Source: a virus. Taken from it: a stretch of DNA of 34,205 nucleotides. The stretch covers positions 1 to 34,205 of IMG/VR virus record IMGVR_UViG_3300042401_000164; one strand, written 5' to 3'. This document shows, piece by piece, positions 4,930-12,679 of the stretch. The notes under the pieces are model-generated. The model did no database searches and had not been told where the DNA came from. It worked only from the letters and a program-made list of their open reading frames with translations. Position numbers and translations under genes: made by a program. The first letter of the stretch is position 1. Each line of letters begins with the position of its first letter.

Positions 4930-5268
4930 TTAAATTTCGTCATGCCATTTAAAGCCAAGCAGTAACTTGGCAAAAAATCTTACGACTGCATTTGGCTTAG
5001 TGGGTCTATACACAAACACAGAATCTGTGATTTCCCACTTACCAACATTTTTCACAGAAGGTGGTCTTATAACAAAAGAACCTGCCGTTGGTGATGACGA
5101 TGATATAGTAAGACCAGTGCCACCACTACCAATCAAAAAATTGCCACCATAAGTAATATTCAATTTCTTTCGGTGTTCAACATTCCATTGTTCACTTGGA
5201 GTAAAATCCAAATCCAATGTCTTTTGATCCGTCAATGGATAAAAGAATTGAATCTCCAACTGTTGCAT
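4930..5268 (-). CDS. Unknown protein in the clamp operon
   Basis: This 112-aa protein shows no family I recognise. It has a polar N-terminal part (EIQFFYPLTDQKTLDLDFTP), a Gly/Ser/Thr-rich middle near residues 45-65, and ends in RFFAKLLLGFKWHDEI, a hydrophobic-basic tail. Its ATG overlaps the stop of the DsbA-like gene (TAATG). The position between gene 45 and gene 44, inside a translationally coupled set, suggests a replication or transcription accessory protein; T4 has rpbA near here, but no clear likeness is visible. Confidence 0.75.
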   Translation of the reverse strand: MQQLEIQFFYPLTDQKTLDLDFTPSEQWNVEHRKKLNITYGGNFLIGSGGTGLTISSSSPTAGSFVIRPPSVKNVGKWEITDSVFVYRPTKPNAVVRFFAKLLLGFKWHDEI

Positions 5269-5543
5269 TACTTCACCTCAACCATACTTTCGTATAGTGC
5301 TTCAAATTCTTTAGATTCCGCAACCTCAGTTTGGAATGAATTCTTGTGTTGTGTTTTTGCCATGCGTTTAAGAATCTTTTTAGGAATCTTCAACTCATCA
5401 TATGCAAGGTCAATAATGTCTTTGATTGCAGCACTGTTTGAATCGTTCTTGTGCATGTGGTGAACTGCTTCATCCACATAACCTTTGAGTTTCTTCAATG
5501 CTTCATCATCAAAGGAACCGAATAGTGTATTAACTTTAGTCAT
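5268..5543 (-). CDS. dsbA: DsbA-like dsDNA-binding protein
   Basis: This 91-aa protein is nearly the same length as T4 DsbA (89 aa). The similarity I see from memory covers AIKDIIDLAYDELKIPKKIL and the C-terminal E..EFEALYESM. T4 DsbA binds double-stranded DNA and affects late transcription. Overlaps with both neighbours (ATGA before, TAATG after) tie it to clamp production, which makes sense because gp45 is also the coactivator of late transcription with gp55. Confidence 0.6.
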   Translation of the reverse strand: MTKVNTLFGSFDDEALKKLKGYVDEAVHHMHKNDSNSAAIKDIIDLAYDELKIPKKILKRMAKTQHKNSFQTEVAESKEFEALYESMVEVK

Positions 5544-5722
5544 TTTGCAACAATCATTCCGATAACATCATAATCAGATTCATCAACAACAACATTACCA
5601 TTGGTTAAATTGATTGCTGTTTTACCTTTTTGGTCACCTTCGGAAATGGTGAACACGGCCACAATGTATGTGGGATTAACGGCAATCTTGTTGCCGCTTG
5701 CTGATTCTGTAATCCAAATCAT
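5540..5722 (-). CDS. Small FlbD-like protein of unknown function
   Basis: This 60-aa protein reads MIWITESASGNKIAVNPTYI and contains INLTNGNVVVDES. The pattern of a short beta-rich domain with a T.NG..V.V.ES core recalls the FlbD family, but this is a weak likeness. GGAG lies 6 bases before the ATG at 5722, inside the end of gene 45, so an upstream TTG start is not needed. It is coupled with gene 45 and the DsbA-like gene. Confidence 0.65.
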   Translation of the reverse strand: MIWITESASGNKIAVNPTYIVAVFTISEGDQKGKTAINLTNGNVVVDESDYDVIGMIVAK

Positions 5723-5723
5723 A

Positions 5724-6401
5724 TTATTCTCCAAAAGTTAGATCAGATTCTTTAGCTTCGATAGCAATCCAGTATTGCATATCTTCTTTTGAATTTCTAA
5801 AATAGGATAATCCTTTTGAAGAAATTTGTACCTCATAGGTACCGGCGATCATCTTAAAGTTTTCAGTTAAGAATAATGCCTTAAACTTTTTGCCATTACC
5901 ATCAGCAATTTCTGTTGAATCGGTATGTGCAGAATTGTCTTTCGAATCACAAGTTGTAATGTAAATCTTTTCACCATCAGATGTGATGGCAATATTTGGT
6001 GATTGTAGAATGCTTGCAGTTTTAAGAACAGAAGCCAATTCATCTTCTTTTAGTGTGAAAGAAACATCTATAGAAGGAAGAGTTAAATCTTTATCTGGTG
6101 GAGTTACAATCATGCTCTTTGCAGTCTTGCGATAGTTTAGTTTCTTACGACCAACCTTGAAGATAACATGTTCGTTATCGAAATCAATTTCACCGTCTTT
6201 GTACAAGGATTGAACCGACAAAAATTGGTTCAAATCATAGATACAAAAGTCTTGTGGAAAGTCATCTTTAATTCCGGCTTTTGCCAAGACAGTCTTGGTT
6301 GCAGAAATGGTTGTCAATTTCTTACCAGTCTTAAACTCAATGCCAGGATTAATGTTGGCAAAGTTTTTAAGAACCGTTAAGGTCTCATTCGATAATTTCA
6401 T
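5724..6401 (-). CDS. 45: Sliding clamp gp45
   Basis: This 225-aa protein is close to T4 gp45 (228 aa). The trimeric ring holds the polymerase on DNA and, late in infection, tracks DNA to activate gp55-RNA polymerase at late promoters. The N-terminus MKLSNETLTVLKNFANINPG and the stretches IYDLNQFLSV, ILQSPNIAI and YWIAIEA are characteristic. Its start overlaps the dNMP kinase stop (TAATG) and has AAGGAG upstream. It heads the coupled series 45-small-dsbA-unknown-44-62-regA. Confidence 0.96.
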   Translation of the reverse strand: MKLSNETLTVLKNFANINPGIEFKTGKKLTTISATKTVLAKAGIKDDFPQDFCIYDLNQFLSVQSLYKDGEIDFDNEHVIFKVGRKKLNYRKTAKSMIVTPPDKDLTLPSIDVSFTLKEDELASVLKTASILQSPNIAITSDGEKIYITTCDSKDNSAHTDSTEIADGNGKKFKALFLTENFKMIAGTYEVQISSKGLSYFRNSKEDMQYWIAIEAKESDLTFGE

Positions 6402-7054
6402 TACGATACTCCTTCAGTCAATTCACTTATTGTATTCGATCCGTAAGAACGAGTCAAGCACTTTATTAAATTATTTTTCAAGTCTTCCACAGTACCATCA
6501 TTGTCAATGGTGTGGTCAATATGACCACCTATCCATCTCCATTCAGATTCATGTGGACCATTTTCATACATAAAACTTTCGGCTTTATGTGAACCCCTAT
6601 TTGCTTGTGATGCAATTTCATACCAGTGTGGTGTAATACCACGCTGGACTTCAACCACAACACCACCGTTCTTATGCACAAAATCAATTTCATTTTGAAA
6701 TCGTACATCGGTAATGACATAATTTTTCTCTCTATCAATAAGTCTTTCTAACCTATCGACCCAAAAATTTTCATGGAAAATACCACGACCAACCTCAGTA
6801 CCAAGTAACTGTAGGGCTAATCGTGGTGTAAAATCCTTGCCAAATTTTTTAGACCAGAATTTATCTGGTTGTTCCCGCCACTCTCTGGATGTGCTTGTGT
6901 CGCCCTCTAGGTACTCTCTTGGCCAATCAAACATAACTGCCGCAATATCTTTGACACCACCGGCAAAACTAAGTTGTTTAAAACCAACATCTTTTAAAAT
7001 ATCACCAGCGGTACCTTTACCGCAACCAATGAAACCTACGAGGCCGACAATCAT
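6401..7054 (-). CDS. 1: Deoxynucleoside monophosphate kinase
   Basis: This 217-aa protein begins MIVGLVGFIGCGKGTAG, a P-loop at residues 7-15. It resembles T4 gene 1 dNMP kinase (241 aa), which phosphorylates dNMPs (dGMP, dTMP and the modified dCMP in T4) for DNA synthesis. Other family-like stretches are LSFAGGVKDI, LLGTEVGR and VITDVRFQNEID. The ATG at 7054 overlaps the stop of the glycosyltransferase gene (TGATG) and has GGAG upstream. An in-frame extension farther upstream has no ribosome site and would overlap the neighbour. Confidence 0.9.
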   Translation of the reverse strand: MIVGLVGFIGCGKGTAGDILKDVGFKQLSFAGGVKDIAAVMFDWPREYLEGDTSTSREWREQPDKFWSKKFGKDFTPRLALQLLGTEVGRGIFHENFWVDRLERLIDREKNYVITDVRFQNEIDFVHKNGGVVVEVQRGITPHWYEIASQANRGSHKAESFMYENGPHESEWRWIGGHIDHTIDNDGTVEDLKNNLIKCLTRSYGSNTISELTEGVS

Positions 7055-7872
7055 CACATTTCTCCAACAAAGTTTGCTACGGCAGGCATATCTCCCTTGA
7101 AGTGATATGTTCCAATGTGATCCAAACGCATCCAAGGGCACAACCAAATCGAACCGCCTGTCTTGCGCCATAGCTGACAGAACATATAATCTTCTGATAG
7201 GTAACGGTCAGAACCACCACCTGTTGCAGAATCTACGGTGTCGATCATTGTATCAAAGTAAGCATGAATGTATCGTGAACCATCAAAGTGAGCTTGGCCA
7301 ACATGATCTGGTTTGTAACGCAACTGTGGGAATGATTCCGCAAATTTAGGAAACACTTCACGTTTAACCATCATAAAACCAGTTCCAATTTCCATAACCT
7401 CAAGTGGTTCAGAAACAGAGAACTTATCAGTACCACGTACAGGATTAAATACATAATCACCTGTAACTTTGTCCAAGTTTCCAGCATCCATATCTGGATT
7501 TTTAGTCATAGCTTTCTTAACAGAAGACCATTTAATGGCTTTCTTAGGATAAGGTCCACCAATAACATCTTTATCCAAAGCCAGAAGTGCAATAACATCT
7601 TTAGGATCAAAATGAATGTCAGCGTCAATGAACAACATGTGTGTACAATCTGAACGATTTAGAAATTCATCTACGAGATAATTTCTTGCTCTAGTGATTA
7701 GGGACTCATTGAAAAGATATGAAAATTTCACACTCACACCATATTGCATACAAACGGCTTGTAAATCAAGACAAGCTTTCGCATACAGTCCATGATTCAT
7801 GCCGCCATACATTGGTGTCGCAACAAAAATACTTTTCTTTTGAAGTTCCTCTTTTTTAATTGAAATTTCCAT
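7054..7872 (-). CDS. GT-A-type glycosyltransferase
   Basis: This 272-aa protein looks like a nucleotide-sugar glycosyltransferase: FVATPMYGGMNHG at the N-terminus, and a FIDADIHFDP acid motif at about 81-90, where a DxD-type site binds the metal and sugar nucleotide. Later SEDYMFCQLWR resembles the catalytic-base region. The target could be modified DNA bases, phage protein or host envelope; none can be shown. It directly follows the terminator at 7888-7924 with no promoter between, so it and the clamp operon depend on readthrough. Confidence 0.8.
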   Translation of the reverse strand: MEISIKKEELQKKSIFVATPMYGGMNHGLYAKACLDLQAVCMQYGVSVKFSYLFNESLITRARNYLVDEFLNRSDCTHMLFIDADIHFDPKDVIALLALDKDVIGGPYPKKAIKWSSVKKAMTKNPDMDAGNLDKVTGDYVFNPVRGTDKFSVSEPLEVMEIGTGFMMVKREVFPKFAESFPQLRYKPDHVGQAHFDGSRYIHAYFDTMIDTVDSATGGGSDRYLSEDYMFCQLWRKTGGSIWLCPWMRLDHIGTYHFKGDMPAVANFVGEM

Positions 7873-7887
7873 TTACTCTCCAAAAAT

Positions 7888-7924
7888 AAAAAAAAAGGGG
7901 AGTACCACTAGAAGTGGTCTCCCC
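7888..7924 (-). terminator. Strong intrinsic terminator
   Basis: GGGGAG-ACCACT pairs with AGTGGT-CTCCCC around a 3-base loop, with one bulged base, followed by a long T-run on the minus strand. It ends the helix-turn-helix unit. The glycosyltransferase ribosome site follows the T-run directly. Confidence 0.92.
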
Positions 7925-7937
7925 ACAATTCACCTAA

Positions 7938-8207
7938 TTAGGCAGTGAAGCTGTAACCAGCTTTGATAGCAGCACGAACCATAGATTTGGTTGGTGTGCC
8001 CATACGATACACGGCAACTTTGCTACCATCACCACGGGATTTGGTGTTGGTGTAAATTACATGACCTTCTTGACGGAGTTCGTCAATACGTGCGGCAACG
8101 TTTTGGATGCCGAAACGAGCACGAGCCTGTGCGGTCGAAAGTGTGTTGTATCCCTCTTTCTTGTTCAAGAAATTAAGGATGCGGGTTTTTGCGGATAGTT
8201 TAGTCAA
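7938..8207 (-). CDS. Small helix-turn-helix DNA-binding protein
   Basis: This 89-aa protein has a winged-helix-like pattern: MTKLSAKTRILNFLNKKEGY, then STAQARARFGIQNVAARIDEL as helix-turn-helix, then GHVIYTNTK...KVAVYRMG as the wing. Proteins of this kind are common in T4-like phages of aquatic bacteria and are presumed transcription regulators. The start is TTG at 8207, with AGGAG 7 bases upstream; no ATG is available. It has its own exact-consensus promoter and terminator, so it is a single-gene unit made from the start of infection. Confidence 0.75.
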   Translation of the reverse strand: MTKLSAKTRILNFLNKKEGYNTLSTAQARARFGIQNVAARIDELRQEGHVIYTNTKSRGDGSKVAVYRMGTPTKSMVRAAIKAGYSFTA

Positions 8208-8241
8208 GATAAATCTCCTAATGACAAAGTTAAACAAAGTA

Positions 8242-8256
8242 CTTGCGTTGTGCAAG
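8242..8256 (-). promoter_or_regulatory. 5'-terminal mRNA stem-loop
   Basis: CTTGC-ACAAC-GCAAG forms at the very start of the predicted transcript (near 8257) of the helix-turn-helix gene. Such 5' stem-loops can protect mRNA from RNase E. Confidence 0.4.
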
Positions 8257-8263
8257 AATTCAC

Positions 8264-8292
8264 ATTATACTATTACTTAGTGTGTGTGTCAA
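8264..8292 (-). promoter_or_regulatory. Exact-consensus sigma70 promoter
   Basis: -35 TTGACA (8287-8292), 17-bp spacer, -10 TATAAT (8264-8269), 12 of 12. It lies between the DruA-like gene stop and the helix-turn-helix gene and gives a leader of about 50 nt. Confidence 0.9.
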
Positions 8293-8313
8293 GTATATTT
8301 GCGGTATACTTGT

Positions 8314-9579
8314 TTATCTACCAACTTGTGGTAGATATTTTGCCTTGGTTTCTTCCCAAGACAGGTATATCAAGTCATCATAGAACAATGATTCATAAGA
8401 TACATTGTTCTTTTTCTTCAACATTGATATACGTCCTTTGGCATATTTGGTTTTCCAAATGTTTGCCAAAGTTTCAGTACTGGTATCAAATGATTTGACC
8501 AGTTCTTTATCACCAATTTCTTTCCTGAGAAATTCATTGGTGTTATTGTAGAGAGGTGAAAAATAGATACCTCTCTGATGCTCAGTGCGAATCAATTCTT
8601 TTGGTATTCCTAATTTAGAATATGCAAAGTTTAGTGACCGATTCTTATGGTCACGTTTAAGTGGCAAACCATTTTGATTCTTGGCTTCCCACCATTCGAA
8701 ATATTTACGAGTGTGATTTTCTTTGATCCAATCAAAGATCATCTTCATAGTCTTCCTAGTGGGTTCGAAAGCAACCGAGCCACTAGAGAATCCCATTTTG
8801 TTCCAATGTTCCAGGCCATCATATTGAGATAGACCATTAGACTTGGTATTACCATATAAAGAGGTTGTAGTGACGCCAACCAGTGTATCTCCATAACGAA
8901 CCTTCCAATCATTTTGTACTGTATCAGATAGACATAATAATGCCAACAATTTGCCACCCATATAATTAAATCCTAACGGCTGTAGTGGTACAATTGTTGA
9001 ACCTATGGCCGTGTGATTAATCATTCCTTGTTGCGTCTTAACATCTCTTGGCCAACCAATTGCAGAATCTCTTGGAGTTAAATCCAAGAAGTCGGACGAT
9101 ATACAAATAACACCAAGGTATTTTCCTGATTGACCATCAATTACTGTGTAAAACAGATTGCGGCCAATGTTACTATTGTTTTTCATTGTAGATGAGAATG
9201 TACGAATAGTGTTCCAGGTTTCTGCACCAGTACCATTTGATATTTGTAGAATAGGTCTTAACTTTTCATAATCATCTGGACTTTCTGGCATCCAGAAATT
9301 CTTTTTAACCTTCTCAACCAAATTCTTTTGTGTTATATCAATCAACTGTTTATCATCACCAAACAGTGTGGTAATTGTACGTGTTGGATACTTCTCCTGT
9401 ACCTCACACCATTTCTGATATAAGGTATACTCACGCACATCCATTTTGGATGCATATGTCAAATTTTGAATGAGAGTTTCTTTTAATAACTCTGTGTCAA
9501 TATGTTCAAATCTGGATGCATCATTGGTTCTCGACCACACATCCCATTGAGCATCAACATAATCTATAGGTGTTGCCAT
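8314..9579 (-). CDS. DruA/DUF4338-like protein
   Basis: This 421-aa protein has a central block resembling DUF4338, the family of DruA from the Druantia anti-phage system: GRNLFYTVIDGQSGKYLGVI near residue 138, then LTPRDSAIGWP, a hydrophobic/Pro stretch, WKVRYGDTLVGVTTTSLYG near 223 and W..MGFSSGS. In bacteria DruA is needed for Druantia defence, but its biochemical activity is not established. A stand-alone copy in a phage could interfere with a host system, exclude other phages or process nucleic acid. Its ATG overlaps the peptide deformylase stop (TAATG). The family call is from memory of the motif pattern. Confidence 0.55.
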   Translation of the reverse strand: MATPIDYVDAQWDVWSRTNDASRFEHIDTELLKETLIQNLTYASKMDVREYTLYQKWCEVQEKYPTRTITTLFGDDKQLIDITQKNLVEKVKKNFWMPESPDDYEKLRPILQISNGTGAETWNTIRTFSSTMKNNSNIGRNLFYTVIDGQSGKYLGVICISSDFLDLTPRDSAIGWPRDVKTQQGMINHTAIGSTIVPLQPLGFNYMGGKLLALLCLSDTVQNDWKVRYGDTLVGVTTTSLYGNTKSNGLSQYDGLEHWNKMGFSSGSVAFEPTRKTMKMIFDWIKENHTRKYFEWWEAKNQNGLPLKRDHKNRSLNFAYSKLGIPKELIRTEHQRGIYFSPLYNNTNEFLRKEIGDKELVKSFDTSTETLANIWKTKYAKGRISMLKKKNNVSYESLFYDDLIYLSWEETKAKYLPQVGR

Positions 9580-10184
9580 TAAGTTCTTGCTTGCAGTTGT
9601 TTCATATTTTTAGGATTAAAATACTTGCGTCTAATCTTATCCAGTTTCTTCAAACCAAATTGTAACGCCAGTGGTTTCACTCTACTAGTATACACTATTC
9701 CGTTCATGTGGTCAAGCTCATGGAGAAAACAACGAGCAGTTATACCAGTAAATGTTTTGGTACGAGTAATACCGGTAAAGTCTTGATATTCTACTTCCAC
9801 TTCGGCAGGCCTGGTGATTCTCAAATTTAGAAAGGGAAAAGAAAGGCAACCTTCTTCCATGTGTGTTTCACCTTTTGATGAAATAATTCTTGGATTGAAA
9901 TATGCCACATATTCTTCACCTGAACCCATAACAAATACACGGTATTCAAAACCACACTGATTAGCAGAAAGACCAATACCATTATACTTCTTACAAGTTT
10001 CAACCAAAGTGGATGCAAAACTATTTGGATTGATTGGTACATTTTCAAAATTAAATTCAGGTAAAACTTTGTATAGAGCTGGATGGTCTGGTGCCACTAA
10101 ATCAAATGTTTCAACCTTTTCAGTTGCTGGTGCAACCTTAATCGTTTCTTCTGTGTCATATAAAATAATATCTTCTGTGTTCAT
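9579..10184 (-). CDS. def: Peptide deformylase
   Basis: This 201-aa protein carries all three deformylase motifs: GIGLSANQ at 69-76, EGCLS at 111-115 and HELDH at 155-159 (metal-binding Cys and two His, catalytic Glu). It removes formyl groups from new proteins. Phage copies are known in marine T4-like phages, where they are thought to sustain processing of highly made proteins. About 50 residues precede the conserved domain, a longer N-terminus than usual, of unknown role. AGGAT lies just before the ATG. Confidence 0.93.
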   Translation of the reverse strand: MNTEDIILYDTEETIKVAPATEKVETFDLVAPDHPALYKVLPEFNFENVPINPNSFASTLVETCKKYNGIGLSANQCGFEYRVFVMGSGEEYVAYFNPRIISSKGETHMEEGCLSFPFLNLRITRPAEVEVEYQDFTGITRTKTFTGITARCFLHELDHMNGIVYTSRVKPLALQFGLKKLDKIRRKYFNPKNMKQLQART

Positions 10185-10187
10185 AAT

Positions 10188-10964
10188 TTATCCTATGGTT
10201 GGTTTATCAAACAATTTTTTGTACAGTTCATCCACATCAACCACTTTGGATCGGGAATCACACAACAAAACATTTTCATCGTATACTGGCCTAATAGTTA
10301 AACCACTGAACGACAACATGTTCATCTCTGCCATTGCTTTCTTTATGAAAGATAACAATTTTTCTTGATACTGTTGGTGAAATTTCCTTTGACATAGAAA
10401 GGCTTTATTATTACCAATAGTAAATATTCTCCAATTTTTATAATTGTATTTCGACATTATAAATTCACACACAGCACTGTTCACACCAGGATACTCCCAG
10501 TCATTGAAATCATCTACAGCAATAACTCCGTAATCTTTCATTTTGTCTGCAAATAAAATTAAATCATTTAGTACCACAGGATGTTCATGGCATCCATCAA
10601 TATGTAAAAACTTTAATTGATCTTTGAATATCAAATCATCTGGGAATAATTCCATTGTGTCATTTAATTTCCAAATTAGGTTTTCACCTTTACTAAACTT
10701 TTTAATATTGTTATCTGCTATAACTCTTTGTTCTTCGGAAAAGATATCATATAGATAGAAATTATCTTTGGTGTTTTTAAAATTACAAATATTAATGGCA
10801 CTTCGGCCATTTGCAACACCAATCTCACAAATATCACCATCCAAATTGAATTGCATACCTTGTAATATGCCATACATAAGAACAATATCAATTGGATAAA
10901 ACCAGCCTTGTACCTCTTTGTCCACCACATTTCTTTGATGGGACAGATATTCATTGAAATTCAT
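10188..10964 (-). CDS. SAM-dependent methyltransferase, class I
   Basis: This 258-aa protein has EIGVANGRSA at about 47-56 (SAM-binding motif I), FLHIDGCHEH and a following GVIAVDDFNDWEYPGVN, the pattern of Methyltransf_24-type enzymes. These usually methylate sugars or small molecules, so a role with the nearby glycosyltransferase and sugar-nucleotide enzymes is possible. The ATG overlaps the gene 46 stop (ATGA). The C-terminal 70 residues are not assigned. Confidence 0.78.
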   Translation of the reverse strand: MNFNEYLSHQRNVVDKEVQGWFYPIDIVLMYGILQGMQFNLDGDICEIGVANGRSAINICNFKNTKDNFYLYDIFSEEQRVIADNNIKKFSKGENLIWKLNDTMELFPDDLIFKDQLKFLHIDGCHEHPVVLNDLILFADKMKDYGVIAVDDFNDWEYPGVNSAVCEFIMSKYNYKNWRIFTIGNNKAFLCQRKFHQQYQEKLLSFIKKAMAEMNMLSFSGLTIRPVYDENVLLCDSRSKVVDVDELYKKLFDKPTIG

Positions 10965-12679
10965 TTTGCAATCCTTGAAAAGTTTCCTTTTTTCTCAAAC
11001 TTAATAACCGAACGGAACTTGTCAAATAACTGGTCACCTTTGTGAGAGATAACAAACACGTTGGTGTCTGTTCCCATTTCATGTATCAACTTTAGAAATT
11101 CTTCTGTGCCTACTGTATCAAGGCTAGAATCAAATACCTCATCAAGTATCAACAAATTAGTATTGGTACTATTTTTTAGTTTGGCAATCTGTCGCCAAGT
11201 AAACAATAGGGCCAAGTCAATACGCATTTTCTCACCTTCGGAGAAATTGGCATAAGAGAATTCATCACGGTGCCTACTCTTAATTGTTTCTTCAAAGTTT
11301 TCATTGATGTTGAAGTTAACAAAGAAGTCCATTGCAGACAAGTACTTGTTAATCAACTTATTCATGATTGGTAAGTATTGTTTAATGATCCGTGTCTTAA
11401 TGCCACCATCTTTCAATAAACTACCTGCAAATTCATGATAATGTTTTTCTATCAAAACACTTTCATAGTTTGTCTTATACTCATTCAATGCGGCATTCAA
11501 CTCAATTAACTTCTGGTCACCGCCTTCCGTGCCAGTCTGTTTGTTGGTCAACTCATCTATCTCATTGTTTAATTTAGTGATGTAATTGCTTATTGCCGAT
11601 ATAGTAGAAGTGTGTTTAATAATTTCACCACTGTGTTCACTAATGTGTGTAATGATATCCGTAATAGATTTCATTTCAGTAGTTACTTTGTTTAACTCCT
11701 GCTCAATCTCAACCAAGCCAGTTTTTTGTGTGGTAATTTTTTGTGATTTTTCTTGTACCTGAGAATCTTTCCACTCAGGTGTAATGGATTGTTTACATGT
11801 TGGACAATCGTGGTTGGTTTCATAAAAGTCAATCTCTTTTTGATTTCGGTCAATATTAGTTTGTACTTTACCTTTAATTTGAAATAAGCCTTTGGATTTT
11901 TTATCCAGTTTCTCTTTCTTATCACCAACCTTATTCTGTAGTACTGCAATATGTTTGTTAATCAATTGAATATCATTTTGCAATTTGCCCATTTGCATCT
12001 TTGATTTTCCAATTTCTTCCCGTTTGCGGTTGATATCTGCATCATGGTTCTTTTTGTGTTCTTCAATGTTTTGTTTTTGTAATGTTATCTTTTCTTCCGT
12101 AAGAGAAATGGCATACTTAGATTTACTTAAATCATCTTTGATGGCCGAATTCTTCTCTTTGATAACATTGTTCATTGAAGAAAAGATTTGAATATCTAAT
12201 AGGTCTTCAATGATTGCTCTGCGGTCTGATGCTGATAATTGCATGAATGGAACAAAGGATGCTGAACCAAGAATGACAACCTGCGTAAAAGACTTGTAAT
12301 TTAATTTGAGAATATTATTCTCTAGTATCTCTTGATAGTCTTTTGCAGCTGCATCTTGGTTCAGCAATACATCATTCAGATAAATTTCAAATACGTTTGG
12401 TTTAATACCACGAATGACCTTGTATTTCTTTTGGCCAATATTGAAATGTACTTCAATAACAGCTTCTTTATTATTAACGGAATTTAGTAATTGTGGTTTG
12501 TTGATTTTACGAAAAGGTTTACCAAACAATCCAAAACACAGTGCATCCAAAATTGTGGATTTACCTGCACCATTGTGGCCAATAATCAATGTATTATTAG
12601 ACTTGGTAAAATCAATCTCAGTAAAATGAGCTCCAGTAGAAAGTAAATTCTTCCACTTAATCTTTTGAAATAAAATCAT
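10961..12679 (-). CDS. 46: Recombination endonuclease subunit gp46 (Rad50/SbcC-like)
   Basis: This 572-aa protein matches T4 gp46 (560 aa). Walker A GHNGAGKST is at 34-42, the long middle is coiled coil with zinc hook CPTC at 291-294, and the C-terminal part has the ABC signature FSEGEKMR and Walker B LLILDEVFDSS. With gp47 it resects DNA ends for recombination-dependent replication and host DNA breakdown. The ATG overlaps the gene 47 stop (ATGA). An internal exact-consensus promoter within gene 47 may add transcripts for it. Confidence 0.97.
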   Translation of the reverse strand: MILFQKIKWKNLLSTGAHFTEIDFTKSNNTLIIGHNGAGKSTILDALCFGLFGKPFRKINKPQLLNSVNNKEAVIEVHFNIGQKKYKVIRGIKPNVFEIYLNDVLLNQDAAAKDYQEILENNILKLNYKSFTQVVILGSASFVPFMQLSASDRRAIIEDLLDIQIFSSMNNVIKEKNSAIKDDLSKSKYAISLTEEKITLQKQNIEEHKKNHDADINRKREEIGKSKMQMGKLQNDIQLINKHIAVLQNKVGDKKEKLDKKSKGLFQIKGKVQTNIDRNQKEIDFYETNHDCPTCKQSITPEWKDSQVQEKSQKITTQKTGLVEIEQELNKVTTEMKSITDIITHISEHSGEIIKHTSTISAISNYITKLNNEIDELTNKQTGTEGGDQKLIELNAALNEYKTNYESVLIEKHYHEFAGSLLKDGGIKTRIIKQYLPIMNKLINKYLSAMDFFVNFNINENFEETIKSRHRDEFSYANFSEGEKMRIDLALLFTWRQIAKLKNSTNTNLLILDEVFDSSLDTVGTEEFLKLIHEMGTDTNVFVISHKGDQLFDKFRSVIKFEKKGNFSRIAK

